Assembly: GCA_020161755.1 (NCBI GenBank)
Contig: JAIUOS010000029.1
Span: 1 to 47,184 of the forward strand
Source of the DNA: Actinomycetota bacterium
Lineage (GTDB): Bacteria; Actinomycetota; Actinomycetes; Propionibacteriales; Propionibacteriaceae
Length of the DNA stretch: 47,184 bases
Direction: 5' to 3'
In this document: piece by piece, positions 43,280 to 47,184 of the stretch
How positions within the stretch are numbered: position 1 is the stretch's first letter
How the letters are laid out: each line of letters begins with the position of its first letter
Position numbers and translations under genes: made by a program
The notes under the pieces: generated by a model
Seen by the model: the letters and a program-made list of their open reading frames with translations, nothing else
The model's database searches: none
What the model was told of the DNA's origin: nothing

Positions 43280-43774
43280 CTACTGGAGGCGCGGCAGTGC
43301 CTGGGTGGAGGTGTCGTCCAGGGACGACCGGCTGGCGAGCCGGTCGCGCATGGTGCGCACCTGGGACATGGTCTTCTGCAGGCCCGCCTCGAAGGAGGCG
43401 ATCCGGGCGTCCACGTAGGCGTCGGCCTCCCGGCGCAGCGCCTCGGCGTCGGTCAGCGCCTTCGCCTCCAGCTGCGTGGCCTTCTGCCTGGCCAGCTCCA
43501 TCACCGGGGTCTGGCCGGCCAGGAAGTGGGCCTTCTCCTCGGCCGAGGCGATGATCTGCCTGGCCTCGGCCTGCGCTCGCTCCAGCGTCTCCAGCGAGGT
43601 GGCGGTGACGCGTTGCGCCTCGCCCACGTCGTCGGCGAGCGCGCTGGTCGCCTGCTCGATCAGGCTGAGCGCCTCGGCCCGGTTCACCATGCAGGACGCC
43701 GACATCGGCACCGCCTTGGCACCCTCGACGAGCTGGCGCAGCTGCCGCAGGACCTCGTTCGTCCGTTCAACCAT
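43280..43774 (-). CDS. sepIVA: SepIVA-like DivIVA-family septation protein
   Basis: 164 residues. It resembles mycobacterial SepIVA (Rv2927c) at both ends: LRQLRQLVEGAKAVPMSASC and VNRAEALSLIEQATSALADD at the front (PMxxxCxVxR motif), and AYVDARIASFEAGLQKTMSQ at the back. The middle is coiled coil (LETLERAQAEARQIIASAEE). It is about 80 residues shorter than the mycobacterial protein, the loss being in the coiled coil. It also sits beside coaD and rnc as in mycobacteria. Probably a cytoplasmic division or growth-site scaffold. ATG 43774 overlaps the end of coaD by eight bases. Confidence 0.82.
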   Translation of the reverse strand: MVERTNEVLRQLRQLVEGAKAVPMSASCMVNRAEALSLIEQATSALADDVGEAQRVTATSLETLERAQAEARQIIASAEEKAHFLAGQTPVMELARQKATQLEAKALTDAEALRREADAYVDARIASFEAGLQKTMSQVRTMRDRLASRSSLDDTSTQALPRLQ

Positions 43775-44258
43775 TGGCCTGCTCTCCTCCCTGCGACTTC
43801 TGGCGGATCCGCCGGGCGACCACCTCGGGTACGAAGGCGGAGACGTCGCCGCCGTAGGAGGCGACCTCGCGCACCATCGTGGACGACAGCGTGGACCAAA
43901 CCGACGATGCGGGCAACATCACGGTCTCGACAGCGCCGATCGCTGCGTTCATGTGGGCCATCTGCAACTCGAAGTCGAAGTCCGACGCGAACCGGATGCC
44001 CTTCACCACCACCCCGGCGCCGTGCGCCCTGGCGAAGTCGACCAGCAGCCCGGACAGGGGCTCGGCGGTCACGTTCGCCAGCCCTGCTGTGGTCTCGCGG
44101 ACCAGCTCCAGCCGCTCGTCCGGGGTGAACAGGTAGTGCTTGGCCGGGTTCTGGCCGACGCCGACGACGACCTCGTCGAACAGCGCGGCGGCGCGGGCGA
44201 TCACGTCGAGGTGCCCGTGGGTGATCGGGTCGAACGATCCGGGACAGACCGCGATCAT
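43767..44258 (-). CDS. coaD: Phosphopantetheine adenylyltransferase
   Basis: 163 residues. Penultimate step of coenzyme A synthesis, joining 4'-phosphopantetheine and ATP. IAVCPGSFDPITHGHLDVIA with the nucleotidyltransferase (T/H)xGH motif, VVVGVGQNPAKHYLFTPDER, VVVKGIRFASDFDFELQMAH and the C-terminal STLSSTMVREVASYGGDVSA. The start ATG at 44258 gives the family N-terminus. Read with rsmD upstream (22 bases). Confidence 0.97.
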   Translation of the reverse strand: MIAVCPGSFDPITHGHLDVIARAAALFDEVVVGVGQNPAKHYLFTPDERLELVRETTAGLANVTAEPLSGLLVDFARAHGAGVVVKGIRFASDFDFELQMAHMNAAIGAVETVMLPASSVWSTLSSTMVREVASYGGDVSAFVPEVVARRIRQKSQGGEQANG

Positions 44259-44280
44259 GCGCGGCCTCCGGTCGGGGTGT

Positions 44281-44865
44281 TCATTCCGGTGCCCTTCTGG
44301 CGAAGTACAGAGTGGTCTCACCGTAACGCCGATCCCAGCGCTCGGACAGTTCGGGGGGCCACGGCGGCGCGAGGTCTCGACTGGCCCTTTCGACCACGAC
44401 CAGGCCGTCGGTGGCCACCCAGCGCTCGGCGACCGCCGCGAGCACCGGCGCCAGCCGCTCGCCGGACACCGCGTAGGGCGGGTCGGCCCACACCACGTCG
44501 AAGGGTGCCGGCGGGCGTCCGGCGACCACCTTCTCGACGGTCGCGGCGTGGACGGTGACCGCCAGCCCGGTGGCGTCCGCGTTGCCCCGGATGATCCGCG
44601 CGGTGGGCTGGTCGCTCTCCACCGCCCACACCGGCTCGGCGCCGCGGCTGGCGGCTTCCAGGGCCACGCCGCCGGACCCGGCGTACAGGTCGAGGAACCC
44701 GAGGCCGGCCAGCATGGTGTCGGCGGGCTCACCCAGGGTCCCCGCCCAGTCGGCGACCAGGGAGAACGCCGCCTCCCGCACCCGGTCGGAGGTGGGACGG
44801 GTGGCCGACGAGGACGGTGTGCGCAGCCGCTGCCCCTTGGCGCGGCCGGCGATGATCCTGGTCAC
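44281..44865 (-). CDS. rsmD: 16S rRNA (guanine(966)-N2)-methyltransferase RsmD
   Basis: 194 residues. TRIIAGRAKGQRLRTP, RPTSDRVREAAFSLVADW, SAM-binding FLDLYAGSGGVALEAASRGA, catalytic VVWADPPYAVSGE. The GTG at 44865 has TACTCT exactly six bases upstream, inside the 27-base gap after recG, so it may have its own leaderless transcript as well as readthrough. Confidence 0.96.
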   Translation of the reverse strand: MTRIIAGRAKGQRLRTPSSSATRPTSDRVREAAFSLVADWAGTLGEPADTMLAGLGFLDLYAGSGGVALEAASRGAEPVWAVESDQPTARIIRGNADATGLAVTVHAATVEKVVAGRPPAPFDVVWADPPYAVSGERLAPVLAAVAERWVATDGLVVVERASRDLAPPWPPELSERWDRRYGETTLYFARRAPE

Positions 44866-44871
44866 CGGCTC

Positions 44872-44877
44872 AGAGTA
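44872..44877 (-). promoter_or_regulatory. Candidate -10 of rsmD
   Basis: TACTCT on the minus strand with six bases to GTG 44865. Confidence 0.38.
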
Positions 44878-44892
44878 GCCAGTTGCGCTGCC

Positions 44893-47097
44893 TCAGTTGC
44901 GCTCGAGCCAGTCGGGCGAGGCCAGCAGTTCGGTGGCGCGGATCGCGTCCACGAAGCCGGGGGTGTCCAGGTCGGGGTCGCGGGCAACACACTCGGCGGC
45001 GAGGTCGCGGGCGGTGGCGATGAGGTCGGCGTGCTCGAGGACGCGGAGCAGCCGCAGGCTCGACCGGCTGCCGGCCTGGCTGGCGCCGAGCACGTCACCC
45101 TCGCGCCGCTGCTCGAGGTCGAGCTCGGCCAGTTCGAACCCGTCCCTGGTGGCGGCGACCGCGTCCAGGCGGACGCGGGCCGGCTCACCGGCGGGAGCCC
45201 GGGTGACCAGCAGGCAGATGCCGGGGTGGGCGCCGCGGCCGATGCGTCCGCGCAGCTGGTGGAGCTGGGAGATGCCGAACTTGTCGGCGTCCCACACCAC
45301 CATCATCGAGGCGTTCGGGACGTCGACGCCGACCTCGATCACGGTGGTCGCGACCAGCACGTCGAGGTCGCCGGCGGCGAAGGACCCCATCACCTCGTCC
45401 TTGGTGTCAGTGGGCAGCTGTCCGTGCAGTACGCCCACCCGGACGCCGGCCAGCGGCCCGGCGCGCAGCTCGTCGGCCAGCTCGACCACGCCCTTGTCCT
45501 CGCCCTGGCCACCGATCCGCGGCACCACGACGAACACCTGGCGGCCGGTGCCCACCTCCTCCCGCACCCGCTCCCAGGCACGGTCGACCCACTGCGGGCG
45601 GCTCGAGGCGTCCACCACCACGGTGCTCACGTCGGCGCGGCCGGCGGGCTGCTCGGTGAGGGTGGAGACGTCGAGGTCGCCGAAGATCGTCATGGCGACC
45701 GAGCGCGGGATGGGCGTGGCGGTGAGCACCAGCACGTGCGGACGGCTGGCCGCCTTGTCGGCCAGGACGGCACGCTGCTCGACCCCGAACCGGTGCTGCT
45801 CGTCGACGACGATCAGGCCGAGGTCGGCGAACTGGATACGGTCGGACAGCAGCGCGTGGGTGCCGATCACGATGCCAGCCTCCCCGCTCGCGGCGCGCAG
45901 CATCGCCGACTTCTTGGCCGCGGCCGGCAGCGAGCCGGTGAGCAGCACGACGTCGGTCGCGACGTCGGGGGTGCCGAGCATGCGGCCCTGGCCGAGGTCG
46001 CCGAGCAGGCTGCGGATGGTCTGGAAGTGCTGGGACGCGAGCACCTCGGTGGGCGCCAGCAGCGCGGCCTGGCCGCCGGCGTCGACCACGGCCAGCATCG
46101 CCCGCAGCGCGACCACGGTCTTGCCCGAACCCACCTCGCCCTGCAGCAGGCGCTGCATCGGGCGCGGCCGGGCCAGGTCGGCGAGGATCGCCTCGCTCAC
46201 CTCGGCCTGCCCGGCCGTGAGGGTGAACGGCAGCCGGGCGTCGAAGGCGTCCAACAGCCCCCCGTCGATGCGGACGCGGGGCTGCGCGGGCCGGTTGGCG
46301 GCGTCCGCGCGGCGGTAGGCCATGGTGAGCTGGGTGGACATCGCCTCGTCGAAGCGCAGCCGGTCGGCGCCCTGCCCGGCCTCGCTGAGGTTCGCGGGAT
46401 GGTGCACGGCGGCGAACGCGTCGGGCAGCGCCATCACGCCGGCCTTCTCGCGCAGCCAGGCCGGCCACGGGTCGTCCGCGCCGGACAGCGCCTGCAGGGC
46501 CAGCCGCGCGCACTCGGCGACCTTCCAGGTGGGGAGCTTGGCGGTGGCCGGGTACATGCCGACCAGCCCGCCGGTGGCGAGCGCGGCGATGCGCTCCTTC
46601 TCCTCGGAGGTGGCCACAATGCGGCCGGCCGCGTCCATCATGGCGAAGACCGGGTGGCTCATCTGGAGCTGGTTGCGGAAGCTGCCGACCTTGCCCACGA
46701 ACACGCCCGCCACGCCCTCGCGCAGCTGCCGCTCCCACCACGACAGCAGGTGCGACTTGCCGAAGAACGTGGCGGTGAGCCGGCCGTGGCCGTCGCTGAG
46801 CAGCACCTCGAGCCGACCGGGACGGGCGGCGCGTCCGGGCGACCCGTGGGCCTCGTGGCGCGTGATGTCGGCGACCTTGGCGATGACGGCCACGTGTTCG
46901 CCCTCGACGAGCGTGGCGAGGTCGGTGAGCTCGGTGCCGGACAGGTAGCGGCGCGGGATGAACCGGAGCAGGTCGCCGACGGTCTGGATGCGCAGGCCGG
47001 CGAACTCCTTCGCCGTGCGGTCACCCAGGACGCTCGCCAGCGGCGCGGCCAGCTCGGCGTACAGCTGGGTCCGCCAGCCACTCAGCACCGCGTCCAC
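44893..47097 (-). CDS. recG: ATP-dependent DNA helicase RecG
   Basis: 734 residues. Remodels stalled forks and Holliday junctions. N-terminal wedge/OB domain ([40 protein letters not shown]), helicase core with [60 protein letters not shown], and the C-terminal part [20 protein letters not shown] with [20 protein letters not shown] (TRG motif). GTG start at 47097. Confidence 0.97.
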   Translation of the reverse strand: MDAVLSGWRTQLYAELAAPLASVLGDRTAKEFAGLRIQTVGDLLRFIPRRYLSGTELTDLATLVEGEHVAVIAKVADITRHEAHGSPGRAARPGRLEVLLSDGHGRLTATFFGKSHLLSWWERQLREGVAGVFVGKVGSFRNQLQMSHPVFAMMDAAGRIVATSEEKERIAALATGGLVGMYPATAKLPTWKVAECARLALQALSGADDPWPAWLREKAGVMALPDAFAAVHHPANLSEAGQGADRLRFDEAMSTQLTMAYRRADAANRPAQPRVRIDGGLLDAFDARLPFTLTAGQAEVSEAILADLARPRPMQRLLQGEVGSGKTVVALRAMLAVVDAGGQAALLAPTEVLASQHFQTIRSLLGDLGQGRMLGTPDVATDVVLLTGSLPAAAKKSAMLRAASGEAGIVIGTHALLSDRIQFADLGLIVVDEQHRFGVEQRAVLADKAASRPHVLVLTATPIPRSVAMTIFGDLDVSTLTEQPAGRADVSTVVVDASSRPQWVDRAWERVREEVGTGRQVFVVVPRIGGQGEDKGVVELADELRAGPLAGVRVGVLHGQLPTDTKDEVMGSFAAGDLDVLVATTVIEVGVDVPNASMMVVWDADKFGISQLHQLRGRIGRGAHPGICLLVTRAPAGEPARVRLDAVAATRDGFELAELDLEQRREGDVLGASQAGSRSSLRLLRVLEHADLIATARDLAAECVARDPDLDTPGFVDAIRATELLASPDWLERN

Positions 47098-47103
47098 GGT
47101 CAG

Positions 47104-47184
47104 TCAGCCTAGATCAGTAAGTCCAAGGGTGCGGACGGCGTGGCGTGCCCGGAGGTGGGTGAGGGTGTCCAAGAGTCGGTGTTG
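47104..47184 (-). other. Possible 3' end of a gene upstream of recG
   Basis: From the right edge a minus-strand frame reads QHRLLDTLTHLRARHAVRTL GL and stops at TGA 47104-47106, six bases before recG. The residues look natural for a protein C-terminus. The same bases contain TAGGCT (47106-47111) eight bases before recG, so a promoter is the competing reading; both could hold. Too short to assign. Confidence 0.35.

Overview
The window is a very GC-rich bacterial chromosome segment. Its right two thirds (about 16.6-47.1 kb, almost all on the minus strand) carry the housekeeping block typical of Actinomycetota: dprA-comM-yraN-DUF2469-rnhB-lepB-rplS, trmD-rimM-khpA-rpsP, ffh, ftsY-smc, and mutM-rnc-rpmF-DUF177-sepIVA-coaD-rsmD-recG. 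Gene order, GTG/TTG starts, frequent leaderless-type promoters and the cytochrome b558-type succinate dehydrogenase fit a Propionibacteriales-like actinobacterium. Placement below phylum is an inference.

Layout. 1-1.05 kb: somewhat less GC-rich left edge with a membrane-protein gene and gene debris, closed by a long inverted repeat. 1.08-9 kb: accessory metabolism. It holds a ferritin, a frameshifted quinone-oxidoreductase-like gene diverging from a TetR regulator with two clear operators between them, a leaderless polycysteine leader peptide ahead of a 64-residue ORF, an SDR dehydratase/epimerase, the pseudouridine-degradation pair psuK-psuG, a phosphotransferase-fold protein lacking its catalytic residues, and an APC permease. 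9.0-10.4 kb: lower-GC patch with an orphan SUKH (immunity-like) gene and gene remnants. 10.46-16.6 kb: a secreted amylase with X25-type modules, a DUF4349 lipoprotein and a flavin disulfide oxidoreductase. 16.6-22.7 kb: DNA uptake/processing, RNase HII, signal peptidase and L19. 22.9-26.4 kb: sdhCAB. 26.5-28.6 kb: the S16/TrmD translation cluster. 28.8-32.2 kb: mntH, a cytoplasmic-looking HtrA-type protease and an amidohydrolase. 32.2-40.1 kb: SRP54, an acetyltransferase, FtsY, a small membrane protein, SMC and GtrA. 40.15-40.8 kb: a VapBC module. 40.9-47.2 kb: DNA repair, RNA processing, CoA synthesis and septation genes.

How the parts work together. Ffh and FtsY form the co-translational membrane-targeting pathway that also feeds LepB. 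S16, KhpA, RimM and TrmD serve ribosome and tRNA maturation. SdhCAB links the TCA cycle to the menaquinone pool. PsuK and PsuG recycle pseudouridine to uracil and ribose 5-phosphate. Many genes have a TAnnnT hexamer 6-8 bases before the start codon, as expected for leaderless mRNAs. Several genes end at unusually long, near-perfect palindromes without obvious T-tracts.

The best candidates for something not yet described are the polycysteine leader with its downstream 64-residue ORF (3.4-3.8 kb), the pseudokinase next to the permease (6.8-9.0 kb), the wHTH-PsuK with repeated promoter hexamers (6.7 kb), and the leader hairpin of rplS (21.9 kb). No CRISPR array, rRNA, tRNA, insertion sequence or prophage was seen. 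All calls are by eye from sequence; no database search was run.
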